Below are positions 8,401 through 17,252 of a DNA stretch of 40,054 nucleotides, piece after piece (position 1 is the stretch's first letter; the number at the start of each line of letters is the position of its first letter). This DNA is from Gammaproteobacteria bacterium (GTDB lineage: Bacteria > Pseudomonadota > Gammaproteobacteria > JAJDOJ01). The notes under the pieces were generated by a model. It had not been told where the DNA came from. It ran no database searches and saw only the letters and a list, made by a program, of their open reading frames with translations. The stretch lies in contig JAJDOJ010000119.1 in the NCBI GenBank assembly GCA_022340215.1, positions 1-40,054 on the forward strand. The letters run 5' to 3'. Both the position numbers and the translations under genes were made by a program.

Positions 8401-11286
8401 GGTTGCCGCAACCAACTCAAAGGCGGATTCGTCCACCGTTGAATAGGTTTGCCTTCTCGCCTGCAGGTAGGCCTCCAGGGGGCTGCACAGCTCGTGAATC
8501 GCGGGGACACCGGTCGCTCTGGCACTGCCATTCAGGGTATGTACAGCCCGCAAGAGCTCATCGCTCAGCGGCAACCTCGCACGCTGCCTTGCACTCGCCT
8601 GAACAAGGGAATCGAAGTCTCGCTGGTGCTGGGTGGCCTCTGTCAGAAAGATATCCAGCAGCTCGGTATCGAAAGCGCTTTCGTCCGCCTCCGTGACCTC
8701 GACTTTCTCCGCACCGGCTTCCGGTACCTCAACAATCGGTTCGGACTTGCCCCTGGCCTTTGTCTTGCCTTTCTCGCCCTTGGCCTTGCTCCCAACCGGC
8801 TCAGCTTCTTCAGCAGCAGCCGGCTCGGGGATCTCCACCTGCGATTCGCCGAGATCCATCGCCTCGGTGCCGAGTACCTCTTCCAGGGTCTCCCACGTCT
8901 TTTCTGCCTGCGGAGGAACCTCCGCCCTTGTCTCAGTCTCCTCCGCGACCGTAACGGCCGCTCGTTCCGGCACAGGCGTCCCCGGCCTGCTCAGTGCGTG
9001 CGCCACCGCCATCATGTAGAAAACGTCTTTGTCCGGTTTGCCCCGCCCCTTGATCTGTTCGACGAGTTGTGGAAACACCTCGACCGCGTCGGCGAGCACT
9101 TCCAACAATTCGGGACCCGGTGCGGCGGTATTGTCAAGCACCCGATTTATCAGGTTTTCGAAGGCCCAGGAGAACTCCGCAATGACACCGGCCCCGATCA
9201 TTCGACCACTGCCCTTGAGCGTATGGAACATACGTCGAATGGTCACCATGGTCTCGCTGTCGTCGGTGTTGCGGCGCCATTGCGGGAACAACTCGACGAC
9301 CTGCCCCACGACTTCGTCGGCCTCCTCGAGGAAAATCTCCAGAATCTCTTCGTCGGCCCCCTCCTCGAGCACCACGAGGTCGCGATACTCGTCCCCGGGG
9401 GCGCCAGCGACCGCCGGTTCCCCGGCAAACGGTTCCTGCGCCTGGACGAGCAGGTCGTTGTCCACCGCCGCGGGGCGAAATACAACGGTCTCCCCGGCTT
9501 CCTCCGCGAGATTGGCGATGTCGTCCAGGGCCTCGATCAACCCGGACGAGAGATCAGTAGCCGACTCCTCAGCCTCGTGGACCCGGGGCGCAGCAGACCG
9601 GACCGGGTACCCCAGTCGCGCCATGCCGATTTCGCCGGGTTCCAGTATAGCGTCGATACTGCGGCCCTGTTTCTTCAGGGACTCGACAAAGTACTCCGCG
9701 CTGGAAACGGCGTCGGCAAGGTGTTCGAGCGCCAGTGGATCCGGTATTTCCTCCCCTTGCAATATGCGCTCGTTGACATAGTCTCGAATGGATTTCATCA
9801 GGGGTGCCGCAGCCTGCGCGTTCGCCATGACGAGTGCACCCGACAGCGAGTTCAGTAGCGCCGGTACGTCGTTCAGTCGCTGGTGCTGATCGGGCGCAGA
9901 GATGTATTCGATAATTGCTTCCTTGATCACCTCGAAGTCCTGCAGGACCTCGCCGACCAAGGTCTCACGCAGCTTGAGCACCTCGGCGAATGGCAACACA
10001 CCAGTGCTGAAGGCGCTGTCGTCGGCCTCCCCCTGAGACGGGCGAAATGAGACGTAATCATCCAGCGCGCTTTCGACGTTGATCACCACGGTCGCCATGT
10101 TCATGATCGCGATTTCACTCGAATCGCTTTCGCCGCTGACGATCCGGTTGACAATATCCGCCTGGTTCATGACCTTGTCGCGCGCGGTCTCCAGACCGAG
10201 CATACCCAGCGTATCGGCGATGCGGTGCAGCCGCATGATGACCGCGTCGAGTTCCCCGGTATTCTTCTGCCCGTGGGCAAGAAATATCTCGAGGTTGTCC
10301 TTGACCTCCGCGAGATCCTCACGCACGGCATCCGACACCGCGGCCAGGACCTCGACACCGGGGCCGGAGAGACGCTCCCGGACCTTTTCCAGCTCCCGTT
10401 CATCTGGCAGGACCTGATTCAGGGAGAACTGCGTCTTGATCGCGGATACGAAACGACCCCGGTCTTCGGCCTGCGCAACGTAGTAGAGGAGGTTCTTGAG
10501 CAGATCCTCGTGTTGCTCGCCACCGATCTCGACCTCACCGGCATCGATCAGTTGCTTGATCTCTCGATCCACACGTCCGAGGAGGTTTTTGACCGTCACG
10601 CTCGCCTCAAGACCATTGAGCGCCAGCGCCTCGATCAGCGCACTGCTGGCCGCCCACAGCCGTCTCGCCGCCGCTGTCGCGACATCTCGGTAGAGCCGCG
10701 CCGTAACGGTCAGCATCCTGGCCAGATTTCCCTTGGCGTCGTATCCCTTGAACCACCCCAGAAGGCCGACCTGAAACGCCTGCCGCAATGCCGGCAGGTC
10801 ACCCCGGACGTCACCGATCGATCCGGTGTCGATCTCCGGATCGACATCGGCAAGTTCGGGAAAGAACAGGACCTTCCCCGTCATCGGATCCGCGCCGCGG
10901 GCACTGCGCATGTCGTTGAGAATCGGTAACAAGACTACGGGCACATCCCGATTGCCCGCCTCGACATGATCGAGGTAGTCCTGCAGTTTCATGACGGACC
11001 CCAGAAGCTGCTCGAATGCCTCGTCACGCTGTTCGACCTTGCCCGCCTTGAGCGCAACAGTCAGATCCACGATCTCCCGCGACAGGATCGCGGCCCCCTT
11101 GACCTCGACCATCTGCAGCGTGCCGCTAGCCTGCCTGAGCAGGGCGACAACTTCATCGAGCCGGTAAACGTCGTGGTCTTCCTCGATGTAGTCCTGCAAC
11201 GCCAGCCTGGCGTCCTTCAGGAGCCCATCGAGTTCCTTCTTGACCCAGATCAGTTTGTTGCCTTCGACACTCTGGCTTGCTTTCAT
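5425..11286 (-). CDS. chpA: Hybrid chemotaxis histidine kinase/response regulator ChpA (PilL)
   Basis: Giant CheA-type kinase of the twitching-motility signalling system, 1953 aa. Four HPt modules carry phosphorylatable histidines in H-T-L-K/N-G motifs, at about H688, H916, H1101 and H1242. The kinase core follows: a dimerisation segment LLDNLVNNAGEVN (about 1360), an ATPase domain with RNSISHG (about 1550) and DDGAGIDLEA (about 1590), then GRGVGMDVV. A CheW-like domain (about 1680-1810) and a receiver domain (1834-1952, predicted phospho-Asp D1886, KPY near the end) complete it. The N-terminal ~650 residues are helical and HPt-like but lack a clear H-T-L-K motif. Acidic, Pro/Ala-rich linkers separate the modules. 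It has fewer phosphotransfer modules than the ~2470-aa Pseudomonas protein. Autophosphorylation should feed PilG and PilH. Confidence 0.95.
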   Translation of the reverse strand: MKASQSVEGNKLIWVKKELDGLLKDARLALQDYIEEDHDVYRLDEVVALLRQASGTLQMVEVKGAAILSREIVDLTVALKAGKVEQRDEAFEQLLGSVMKLQDYLDHVEAGNRDVPVVLLPILNDMRSARGADPMTGKVLFFPELADVDPEIDTGSIGDVRGDLPALRQAFQVGLLGWFKGYDAKGNLARMLTVTARLYRDVATAAARRLWAASSALIEALALNGLEASVTVKNLLGRVDREIKQLIDAGEVEIGGEQHEDLLKNLLYYVAQAEDRGRFVSAIKTQFSLNQVLPDERELEKVRERLSGPGVEVLAAVSDAVREDLAEVKDNLEIFLAHGQKNTGELDAVIMRLHRIADTLGMLGLETARDKVMNQADIVNRIVSGESDSSEIAIMNMATVVINVESALDDYVSFRPSQGEADDSAFSTGVLPFAEVLKLRETLVGEVLQDFEVIKEAIIEYISAPDQHQRLNDVPALLNSLSGALVMANAQAAAPLMKSIRDYVNERILQGEEIPDPLALEHLADAVSSAEYFVESLKKQGRSIDAILEPGEIGMARLGYPVRSAAPRVHEAEESATDLSSGLIEALDDIANLAEEAGETVVFRPAAVDNDLLVQAQEPFAGEPAVAGAPGDEYRDLVVLEEGADEEILEIFLEEADEVVGQVVELFPQWRRNTDDSETMVTIRRMFHTLKGSGRMIGAGVIAEFSWAFENLINRVLDNTAAPGPELLEVLADAVEVFPQLVEQIKGRGKPDKDVFYMMAVAHALSRPGTPVPERAAVTVAEETETRAEVPPQAEKTWETLEEVLGTEAMDLGESQVEIPEPAAAEEAEPVGSKAKGEKGKTKARGKSEPIVEVPEAGAEKVEVTEADESAFDTELLDIFLTEATQHQRDFDSLVQASARQRARLPLSDELLRAVHTLNGSARATGVPAIHELCSPLEAYLQARRQTYSTVDESAFELVAATAAEVGRVLALLKENPVGVPVDEELRIRIDTMAEEMIRSQEAVVAPPSEEAVEPRLAEAVAPPLEEKEVLTGIEVPEEAVVPAAAAPGVWDMPGEQDQELAELFLEEANDVMEAGDRALQTWSANTADREAVTELQRQLHTLKGGARMAGYPKSIGDLSHALESMVIKVSEGRLSGSREMFDMMHRSFDRISDMLDQARRHQPVHADTTLIAEIAALRGETELAEVQGPMPDKPSEQDQELAELFLEEAADLMEAGDRALNTWAENIDDRDAVTELQRQLHTLKGSARMASYPRSIGELSHSLESMIVEVVEGRLSGNSEMFGLLHGAFDAIGDMLDQARQGQPVYPATGMIEEIARLRGEEPAPEVEVAPALAEAPALAVAGVPKQPAAPQEVIRVKSDLLDNLVNNAGEVNIYHSRLEQQILSFGFNLGELEQTVERLRRQLRQVDIATEAQILYRYDRDPGKSAHGEDFDPLEMDRYSMLQQLSRSLGESVNDLVSIKDMLRDVVRDSEKLLLQQSRVSTDLQEGLMRTRMVQFAGLAPRLRRVARQTAHELGKKVDVHIMGETNELDRSVLDRMVAPLEHMIRNSISHGLELPEKRRQSGKPETGNIRIGIDRDGAEVVVRVADDGAGIDLEAVRTKAYKQGLIGDSDKLSNHDVMQLILESGFSTAGEVTQIAGRGVGMDVVVSEIKQLNGNLGIDSTRGVGTVFTVRLPFTLAINQALLVQLGEDVFAVPLTSIEGIVSVSAEDLSDRYEQEGAIYEYAGNAYELKYLGTVLGLSQPDLHDRSRMYPVLLVRSGDFRAGLQIDGLMGNREIVVKPLGPQISKARGISGATILGDGRVVLILDVTGLVRVGAGVNFDYTTERPPVVSTVQTIMVIDDSITIRKVTSRMLERNNFVVMSAKDGVDAVNQLQEQKPDLMLMDIEMPRMDGYELATHVRNNPDLKDIPIIMITSRTGQKHRQRAENIGVNKYLGKPYQESDLLGSIREFL
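7325..8131 (-). repeat. Tandem duplication of an HPt module inside chpA
   Basis: Two adjacent segments of about 380 bp, offset by 423 bp (141 codons), encode near-identical HPt modules. Both begin EQDQELAELFLEEA and contain AVTELQRQLHTLKG and SIGxLSHxLESM, with active histidines H1101 and H1242. DNA similarity is also high, for instance around 7681-7704 versus 8104-8127. This points to a recent internal duplication or to gene conversion. Confidence 0.9.
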
Positions 11287-11347
11287 CTGCTGCTACCTTT
11301 TCACACGGGTTCCAGGAGTCCGGACGGGCTCATGTCCCAAGTGTCGA

Positions 11348-13453
11348 TCAGGCTGGAACCCGCCGTGGTACAAGATGTTCCGTTCCGTGCTCGTCGACCT
11401 CCATCGGCGATTCCTCGGCAAGAATCCGCATGTCGGCTTCCTCGGACTCCGGCAGCTTGAAGCCCGCAACCGATGCCTTCAGGTCCGTTGACAGCTTGGT
11501 GAGGACCCCGACCGATTCCGAGGTTTCGTTGGTTCCCGCCGACGTTTGCATCGTGATCTCCTGGATCACGTTCATCGTATTGGTGATATTCGCCGCTGAG
11601 GTGGCCTGCTGGCGGGCCGACTGGGAGATCGACTGGATCAGGTCCGACAACTCGGTCGAAACCCTCTCGATCTGCTGCAGCGACTCGCCCGCATCCTCGG
11701 CGAGCTTTGCACCGGCCACCACGTTGGCCGTGCTCTGCTCCATGGAGATGACCGCCTCGTTGGTGTCGGTCTGAATGGTCTTGACCAGAACCTCGATCTG
11801 TTTGGTCGCGTTACCGGCCCGTTCGGCGAGTCGCTGCACCTCGTCCGCCACCACCGCGAAACCGCGTCCAGCCTCACCGGCCGTGGCCGCCTGAATCGCG
11901 GCGTTCAGGGCAAGGATGTTCGTCTGGTCGGCGATTTCGTTGATGAGTCCAACGATGTCGCCGATCTCCTGGGAACTCTCGCCGAGCCGCTTGATGCGCT
12001 TGGAGGTCTCCTGAATCTGCTCGCGAATCGTACCCATACCGTCGATGGTGCGGCTCACCGCGCTCGTGCCGCCGTGGGCATAGTCCACCGCACGCTGCGC
12101 GACCTCGGCCGACGAGCCCGCGTTTCTCGACACCTGCTCTATCGAGTCGGCCATGTCGACCACGGCGGCGGACGCCGCCGCGATCTCGCGGGCTTGCGTG
12201 TTACTGGCTTCGGAGAGATTGGAGGTGATTTTCTGTGTGCGTTCAGCAGATCTCGATACCCGCTCCGAGCTATCGTTGATGGTCGCAACGAGATTTCTGA
12301 GCGCGTCGATGGAGAAGTTCACGGAGTCCGCGATCGCACCCGTAATATCCTCGGTAACGGTGGCGCGCGCGGTGAGGTCGCCGTCCGCCAGCGTTGCCAT
12401 CTCGTCGAGCAGTCTGAGGATGGCCTGCTGGTTCCGGTTGTTCTGACCCGCGGACACTTCGGCACGAATTCGCGCACCGCGTACCAGCCGCCAGCTGATG
12501 AGAAGCAGGATGACTAGTGAGGCGGCGGCCAGGGCGCCGGCGACGTTCGTCAGCAGGTCGAGCCTCGACCCGTACGACCTGATGGCTGCTTCCAGGGACT
12601 GCGTGGTGCCCAGCATCAGGGCGCCCTGGGATTCGATGCTGCTGGCCGCGATATTGCTTTGGTCCAGACCCGCCGCAGACTCGATTATGCCTTCCGCCTG
12701 CTCCTTCACCACGGCATAGGCCACCGCCACCTCGCGCAACGCCTCGCGTGCACTGGCATTGGTCAGCTTCCTGATGCCCAGTTCCTCGCTCCCGTTGGCG
12801 AATCCCTCCAGCACTTGACCAAACAGTCTGGCGTCAGCACCGAAATCCTCGGCGGCCGTTGCGGACGCCTCGGTACCGGCAAGTACGCGATTGAGACTGT
12901 TCTCCATCCGCTGAGCGATCATCAGCTGGCGCGCGGCGATGTAGATCTGCTGCTGCGGCGCCTTGTTCTCGACCAGGACACTAACGACCTCGTCGGAAGT
13001 CTCCAGCAGGAAGGGCACGGTCTCCCGAATGATCTCCACATACTCGGCAACGGTCGAGATCGTTTCCTGACCATCCAGTATGGCATTGATACTTCTGCGG
13101 TAGGTCTGCCAGTCTCCATCAACCGCGTTCACCTGGCTCCGGATCTCGGCGGGCGCGGCGGATAGCCCGGCACCCTGGTCACCTTTCTTCATCTTGTCCT
13201 GCAGTGCATCGAAGGTGTCCCGCTCCTGTCTGAGCTGATCGAATGCCGCGCTCGTTCCCGAGGCGGCTTCCAGAGACAGGGTGGCCATACGCTGGGAAAG
13301 CAGCTGCTGTTCCGAGGCGATCGAGAGATACTCGCTCTCATGCTTTGCCTGTATGGTGATGTACACTGCGGCCACACCGACCACCGCGATCAACGCCACC
13401 AGAACGACGACGAGAAATATCGTTAACTTGTCACCACCGGTGGATACTTTCAT
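11348..13453 (-). CDS. pilJ: Pilus-associated methyl-accepting chemotaxis protein PilJ
   Basis: Inner-membrane receptor feeding ChpA, 701 aa from ATG 13451-13453, which has AGGAG upstream. The frame is open 31 residues further, but those residues look non-coding. Transmembrane helices lie at about 10-32 and 302-324. The periplasmic part between them holds two PilJ-type segments, marked by [12 protein letters not shown] (about 49-60) and [16 protein letters not shown] (about 174-189). A HAMP-like region and a long coiled-coil signalling domain follow, with the conserved hairpin tip [15 protein letters not shown] near residues 507-521. Known PilJ proteins sense pilin and surface contact. No CheR or CheB partner is encoded here, so methylation-based adaptation is uncertain. 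Confidence 0.95.
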   Translation of the reverse strand: MKVSTGGDKLTIFLVVVLVALIAVVGVAAVYITIQAKHESEYLSIASEQQLLSQRMATLSLEAASGTSAAFDQLRQERDTFDALQDKMKKGDQGAGLSAAPAEIRSQVNAVDGDWQTYRRSINAILDGQETISTVAEYVEIIRETVPFLLETSDEVVSVLVENKAPQQQIYIAARQLMIAQRMENSLNRVLAGTEASATAAEDFGADARLFGQVLEGFANGSEELGIRKLTNASAREALREVAVAYAVVKEQAEGIIESAAGLDQSNIAASSIESQGALMLGTTQSLEAAIRSYGSRLDLLTNVAGALAAASLVILLLISWRLVRGARIRAEVSAGQNNRNQQAILRLLDEMATLADGDLTARATVTEDITGAIADSVNFSIDALRNLVATINDSSERVSRSAERTQKITSNLSEASNTQAREIAAASAAVVDMADSIEQVSRNAGSSAEVAQRAVDYAHGGTSAVSRTIDGMGTIREQIQETSKRIKRLGESSQEIGDIVGLINEIADQTNILALNAAIQAATAGEAGRGFAVVADEVQRLAERAGNATKQIEVLVKTIQTDTNEAVISMEQSTANVVAGAKLAEDAGESLQQIERVSTELSDLIQSISQSARQQATSAANITNTMNVIQEITMQTSAGTNETSESVGVLTKLSTDLKASVAGFKLPESEEADMRILAEESPMEVDEHGTEHLVPRRVPA

Positions 13454-13580
13454 GCTTTGTTTCTCCTGATCGACATGCTCGGGATTCGGACCGGGACAGG
13501 AATGCCCTGAAACCGACAAGACGGGTATTGCTGCGGGAACCTGCACCCACGGGTAGATCTCTCGCTACGACGTAAATTCC

Positions 13581-13630
13581 TTCCGGAGGTCGTCGATCCC
13601 CCGGAAGACAACGCGCCGCGAATCGGCGCG
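13581..13630 (-). other. Two tandem hairpins between pilI and pilJ
   Basis: The 189-bp gap between pilI and pilJ contains a perfect 7-bp stem CGCGCCG-CGAAT-CGGCGCG (13612-13630) and, 5 bp away, TTCCGG...CCGGAA (13581-13606). On the minus-strand transcript they follow the pilI stop codon by about 12 nt. No U-run follows, so they are not ordinary intrinsic terminators. An mRNA-processing or partial attenuation role between adaptor and receptor is possible. Confidence 0.5.
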
Positions 13631-13642
13631 AACCGCATCCGC

Positions 13643-14191
13643 TCACACCGCCGCATCCAGAAAGGCCTCGCTGTACACCAGACTCATGAGACCAAAGACA
13701 CCGAAATTTCCATCATCGGATGCGAATGACTGCTGAACGAAGGGCTGCAGCGCGGGTTCGAGCCCCGCGGGTGGGCCCCGGACCTCATCGGCCCAGAAAT
13801 GATTCAGGCCCTGTACCGAATCCACCAGGAGTCCCGTGGAAATACCTTCCAGATCCACGACGATGACCCGCTGGTTCTTTGGATCAGCGGCCAGGGCGTT
13901 GCCGAACAACATCAACTGCAGGTCGATCACCGGCAGCAGGTTGCCACGCATGTTTGCGATACCCTTGACCCAGGTCTTGATATGCGGAATCTGGGAAAGT
14001 GAGGGTGGCGTAATCACCTCCTTCACCTCGGTCATGGGGGCGAGCAAGGTATGCTGGCGCAACTGGAACGCGATACCGACCCATTCCTCGCGCACCGCCT
14101 CCAGTATGGGCAGACCCGCAGCCAGCCGCATCGCCCTCTGCTGCATTCCGTAAAGCAACTCGATCACCTTGCGGCTCTCTGCGCTGGACAT
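13643..14191 (-). CDS. pilI: CheW-type coupling protein PilI
   Basis: Cytoplasmic adaptor that links the receptor PilJ to the kinase ChpA. The 182-aa protein has a CheW domain with the strand IAFQLRQHTLLAPMTEVKEV, the conserved PHIKTWVKGIANMRGNLLPV (equivalent to the V-x-G-x-x-N-x-R-G motif of CheW), and IDLQLMLFG. An N-terminal helix of about 35 residues precedes the domain, as in PilI of other gammaproteobacteria. The gene lies 12 bp after pilH, so they are surely cotranscribed, and 189 bp before pilJ. The assignment rests on both domain and position. Confidence 0.93.
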   Translation of the reverse strand: MSSAESRKVIELLYGMQQRAMRLAAGLPILEAVREEWVGIAFQLRQHTLLAPMTEVKEVITPPSLSQIPHIKTWVKGIANMRGNLLPVIDLQLMLFGNALAADPKNQRVIVVDLEGISTGLLVDSVQGLNHFWADEVRGPPAGLEPALQPFVQQSFASDDGNFGVFGLMSLVYSEAFLDAAV

Positions 14192-14203
14192 GATCGTCTC
14201 CGG

Positions 14204-14569
14204 TCAACCGGACAGTTGCGAACGAACGCTCTTCAGTAATTCCTTTTCCTTGACCGGTTTGACCAGATAGCCCTTCGCACCCTGCCGGCTCGCCCAGACC
14301 TTGTCGGTCGGCTGGTCCTTGGTTGTCACCATAATCACCGGAATGCGGGCTGTCTGGGGATCGTTGGAAAGCTGCCTGGTCGCCTGAAACCCGTTCAGGC
14401 CCGGCATGACAACGTCCATCAGGATCAGGTCGGGGACATCGTTGCGAGCCTTCTGAACGCCTTCCTCTCCGGACTCGGCAACCGCGATATCATATCCCGC
14501 CTTCTCGAGGATCTTCCTGAGCACGTGTATCTCGGTCGGGGAATCGTCAACGATCAGAATACGGGTCAC
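14204..14569 (-). CDS. pilH: Twitching motility response regulator PilH
   Basis: Single-domain CheY-like receiver of 121 aa. The acidic pocket ILIVDDS is at residues 4-10, the phospho-acceptor is D52 in LILMDVVMPG, Thr sits in IMVTTKDQ, and the conserved Lys is in LVKPVKEKEL. In Pseudomonas, PilH opposes PilG, affecting pilus retraction and cAMP signalling and acting partly as a phosphate sink. It lies between pilG (92 bp upstream) and pilI (12 bp downstream) in the canonical order. Confidence 0.94.
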   Translation of the reverse strand: MTRILIVDDSPTEIHVLRKILEKAGYDIAVAESGEEGVQKARNDVPDLILMDVVMPGLNGFQATRQLSNDPQTARIPVIMVTTKDQPTDKVWASRQGAKGYLVKPVKEKELLKSVRSQLSG

Positions 14570-14661
14570 TTTCTGCCTCCCGGTTACAGGTAAATTTTCA
14601 CAGCTGCGCCCTCTCGGATCCCGTCTTGCCGTCCCGGCGCTCCGACCGGCAATTGAGCAAG

Positions 14662-15048
14662 TTACCGCTTGAGGTATTCCCTGATGGCACTCAACAGATC
14701 GTCCTTGCTAAATGGCTTGGTCAGGTACTGCTCGGACCCGACAATGCGCCCCCTCGCCTTATCAAAGATGCTGTCCTTGCTCGACAGCATGATGACGGGT
14801 GTACCCCTGAACTCACGATTGTTCTTGATCAGGGCGCAGGTCTGGTAACCGTCCAGACGCGGCATCATGATGTCGACGAATATCAGGTCCGGTTTGTGCT
14901 CGGCAATCTTCGACAACGCCTCGAAACCGTCGGTTGCGGTAATGACCTCGCAGCCCTGCTTTCTCAACAGCATCTCCGCAGTCTTGCGGATGGTCTTGCT
15001 GTCGTCGATGATCATCACCTTGACGCCGGCGAGATCCTCTGTCGCCAT
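14662..15048 (-). CDS. pilG: Twitching motility response regulator PilG
   Basis: CheY-like receiver and first gene of the operon. From the ATG at 15046-15048 it has 128 aa, with MIIDDSKTIRKTAEMLL at the acidic pocket, D59 as phospho-acceptor in FVDIMMPRLDGYQTCALIK, and EQYLTKPFSKDDLL at the conserved Lys. The segment is strikingly similar to PilG of other species. The open frame reaches 15120. A GTG at 15064-15066, with GGGG upstream, is an alternative start because no good Shine-Dalgarno precedes the ATG. PilG promotes pilus extension in the Chp pathway. It is divergent from gshB across about 310 bp. Confidence 0.94.
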   Translation of the reverse strand: MATEDLAGVKVMIIDDSKTIRKTAEMLLRKQGCEVITATDGFEALSKIAEHKPDLIFVDIMMPRLDGYQTCALIKNNREFRGTPVIMLSSKDSIFDKARGRIVGSEQYLTKPFSKDDLLSAIREYLKR

Positions 15049-15359
15049 GTCTGCATTCGCGCTCACATCAGCCCCGATAGAGTGGAAAAGATCCGGAGAA
15101 ATCCCGACCGCCAGACACAAGAAACCGCAATTCAGAGTTTGCTAATTCTTTAACGCACCTGACCCAAGAGGTCACGATCCGTGCCAACACGGAGGAAGCG
15201 GCTCATTAGTAGGAGAATATAGGACAATTACGAAGAAACGGCGACCGCCCGCAGTGCAAAGCGGATAAAATGACCTAATATTCCGACGTGGCCGACTCAC
15301 ACCGGCGCACCGTACCCGGAAATCCTTTCCCGAGGGAAGTGGCGCAAACCGACACACCC
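15049..15359. promoter_or_regulatory. Divergent pilG / gshB intergenic region
   Basis: About 310 bp separate the two divergent starts chosen here. Promoters for both the pil-chp operon and the gshB-pyr cluster must lie in or near it. AT-rich candidates are TAAAAT at 15266-15271 (plus strand) and TATATT read on the minus strand within 15210-15225. Neither has a convincing -35 hexamer. No repeat or other gene was seen. Confidence 0.4.
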
Positions 15360-16328
15360 ATGCAGATCGAGATCGCCGTGATCATGGACTCCATCGGGTC
15401 CATCAAGATCCACAAGGACAGTACGTTCGCCATGCTGCTCGAGGCGCAGCGCAGGGACTGGGGCATACAGTACCTGGAGCAGGACTGTATTTTCGTACAG
15501 GACGGTGTGGCCTTGGGCAGCATGCGGCCGCTTTCGGTTGCCGACGATCCCCGGGGCTGGTTCGAGTTGGGCGCCACCGCGGAGCGCCGCTTGTCCGATT
15601 GCGCAATCATTCTCATGCGCAAGGATCCCCCCTTCGACATGGAGTACATCTACACCACCTATGCACTGGACCTTGCCGGCGAGGCGGGGGCGCTGGTCAT
15701 CAATGCCCCGGCCGCGCTGAGAGACTGTAACGAAAAGTTGTCTACCGCCTGGTTCCCGCAGTGCTGCGTACCGACCTTGGTCAGCCGGGAGCAGGACCGC
15801 CTCAGGGAATTCATCCGCACACACGGTACGGCGATCCTGAAGCCACTCGATTCGATGGGCGGCGAGTCGGTATTCCGGGTGGCCCGGGGAGACCCAAACG
15901 CCAACGTGACCATCGAGACCCTGACGAACCACGGCAAGCGGACCATCATGGCGCAGCGCTTCATACCGGAGGTGGAACAAGGCGACAAGCGGATCCTGCT
16001 CATCGACGGGAAGCCGGTACCCTGGGCGCTGGCGCGAATCCCCGTAGAGGGAGAGGCGAGGGCCAACCTGGCGGCCGGAGGCACCGGCGAAGGGGTCGCA
16101 CTGAATGATCGCGACCGGTGGATCTGCACCCAGGTCGGACCGGAACTGAGCAGACGAGGCATCCTGTTCGCCGGCATCGACGTGATCGGCGAGTACCTGA
16201 CCGAGGTCAACATCACCAGCCCGACCTGCATTCGCGAACTCGATGCCCTGTACGGACTCAATATCAGCGCCGAACTTCTCGATGCGGCCGAGCGCCGGCT
16301 TTCGGAACGCTCCGAGCCCCGGACATGA
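15360..16328 (+). CDS. gshB: Glutathione synthetase
   Basis: ATP-grasp ligase that joins gamma-glutamylcysteine and glycine. From the ATG at 15360 the product is 322 aa, close to the ~316 of E. coli. Typical stretches are MDSIGSIKIHKDSTFAML at the N-terminus, the LKPLDSMGGESVFR ATP-binding strand region, QRFIPEVEQGDKRILLIDG, and NITSPTCIRELDALYG near the C-terminus. The frame is open back to 15288, and a GTG upstream is possible, but homologous sequence starts at MQIEIAVIMDS. The Shine-Dalgarno is not convincing. The gene leads a run gshB-tonB-yqgE-ruvX-pyr that is common in gammaproteobacteria. Confidence 0.95.
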   Translation: MQIEIAVIMDSIGSIKIHKDSTFAMLLEAQRRDWGIQYLEQDCIFVQDGVALGSMRPLSVADDPRGWFELGATAERRLSDCAIILMRKDPPFDMEYIYTTYALDLAGEAGALVINAPAALRDCNEKLSTAWFPQCCVPTLVSREQDRLREFIRTHGTAILKPLDSMGGESVFRVARGDPNANVTIETLTNHGKRTIMAQRFIPEVEQGDKRILLIDGKPVPWALARIPVEGEARANLAAGGTGEGVALNDRDRWICTQVGPELSRRGILFAGIDVIGEYLTEVNITSPTCIRELDALYGLNISAELLDAAERRLSERSEPRT

Positions 16329-16370
16329 GTCGGGTGCCGCCCCGACCGGCGAGATGAACAGGAGGCCGGC

Positions 16371-17252
16371 ATGATCGGACACGCCATCGGCACGGGCGAG
16401 TCTTCGGGGAACATCCTACCCCTGTCCCTCACTGTAGCGGCTGCACTGCACGCAATCGTGATCTTCGGTGTTGGCTTCGGCGTCCCGCGCGACCCGGCAC
16501 CCGCATCAGCCTCGCTGGACGTCATCCTGGTCCAGACCGAGGCCGAAGAAGCGCCCGAAGACGCGAAGCGCATCGCACAGGCCGCGCAGCAGGCGAGCGG
16601 ACAGATCGATGAGGCACGACACCCCACCAGTCCGGTATCGAGCCCCAGTCCCCTGCCGATGGCCGGGATGTCGCCATTCAGGACCGAAGACGCCAGCGCC
16701 GCGGACGTAGAGAACCGGCAAAGCGTCGTCACCTCCGTGAGTCCATCTGACTATCGTGAGTCGAGCCAGGAGTCCCCAACGGAAGAACTGCGCCGGGAGC
16801 TCGACACGTCGCAAACGGAAGATTCCCGACAGACGGAGATCGCCAGGCTCACCGCGGAGCTGGCGTCCCGCGAGCAGCAGTTCGCGCAACTCCCACGGGT
16901 CAGCTTCGTGGATTCCCTCAGCGCAAAGAGCGCACCCGAGGCTCAGTACGTCCGAGAGTGGGTCGACAAGGTCGAGCGCGTCGGCAACCTCAACTATCCG
17001 GACGAGGCCCGGCGCAGACAACTGGGCGGCAGCCTGATCCTGCACGTACTCCTCAATCACGACGGCGATATCCTCAACGTGGAGATCGGATCTCCATCCG
17101 GACATCAGGTACTCGACGACGCGGCCACGCGAATCATACAGCTCGCCTCTCCCTTCAAGGCGTTTCCCGAAGCACTGCGAGAGACCACGGACCGACTGAT
17201 GATAACGCGCACCTGGCTGTTTCAGGCCGGAGAAACTCGCCTGACGGAGTAG
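16371..17252 (+). CDS. tonB: TonB-family energy transducer
   Basis: Inner-membrane-anchored periplasmic protein of 293 aa. A single hydrophobic helix lies at about 16-38 (LPLSLTVAAALHAIVIFGVG). A long acidic, Pro/Ser-rich and partly coiled linker follows (about 50-190). The C-terminal TonB fold includes YPDEARRRQLGGSLILHVLL and ends with TRTWLFQAGE. The family carries proton-motive energy to outer-membrane receptors. An AGGAGG site stands 5 nt before the ATG. It follows gshB by 42 bp. ExbB/ExbD and receptor genes are absent here, so its partners are unknown. The gshB-tonB-yqgE order is conserved in related genomes. Confidence 0.88.
   Translation: MIGHAIGTGESSGNILPLSLTVAAALHAIVIFGVGFGVPRDPAPASASLDVILVQTEAEEAPEDAKRIAQAAQQASGQIDEARHPTSPVSSPSPLPMAGMSPFRTEDASAADVENRQSVVTSVSPSDYRESSQESPTEELRRELDTSQTEDSRQTEIARLTAELASREQQFAQLPRVSFVDSLSAKSAPEAQYVREWVDKVERVGNLNYPDEARRRQLGGSLILHVLLNHDGDILNVEIGSPSGHQVLDDAATRIIQLASPFKAFPEALRETTDRLMITRTWLFQAGETRLTE

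Noticed and set aside
8449-9858. Long open frames on the plus strand opposite chpA, one of 469 codons
   Set aside because: They are antisense shadows of the GC-rich chpA gene. Their translations have no recognisable domains, and chpA's HPt and kinase motifs clearly define the coding strand.
15297-16382. 361-codon open frame opposite gshB
   Set aside because: gshB carries strong family motifs on the plus strand. The minus-strand product shows none and has no ribosome site.
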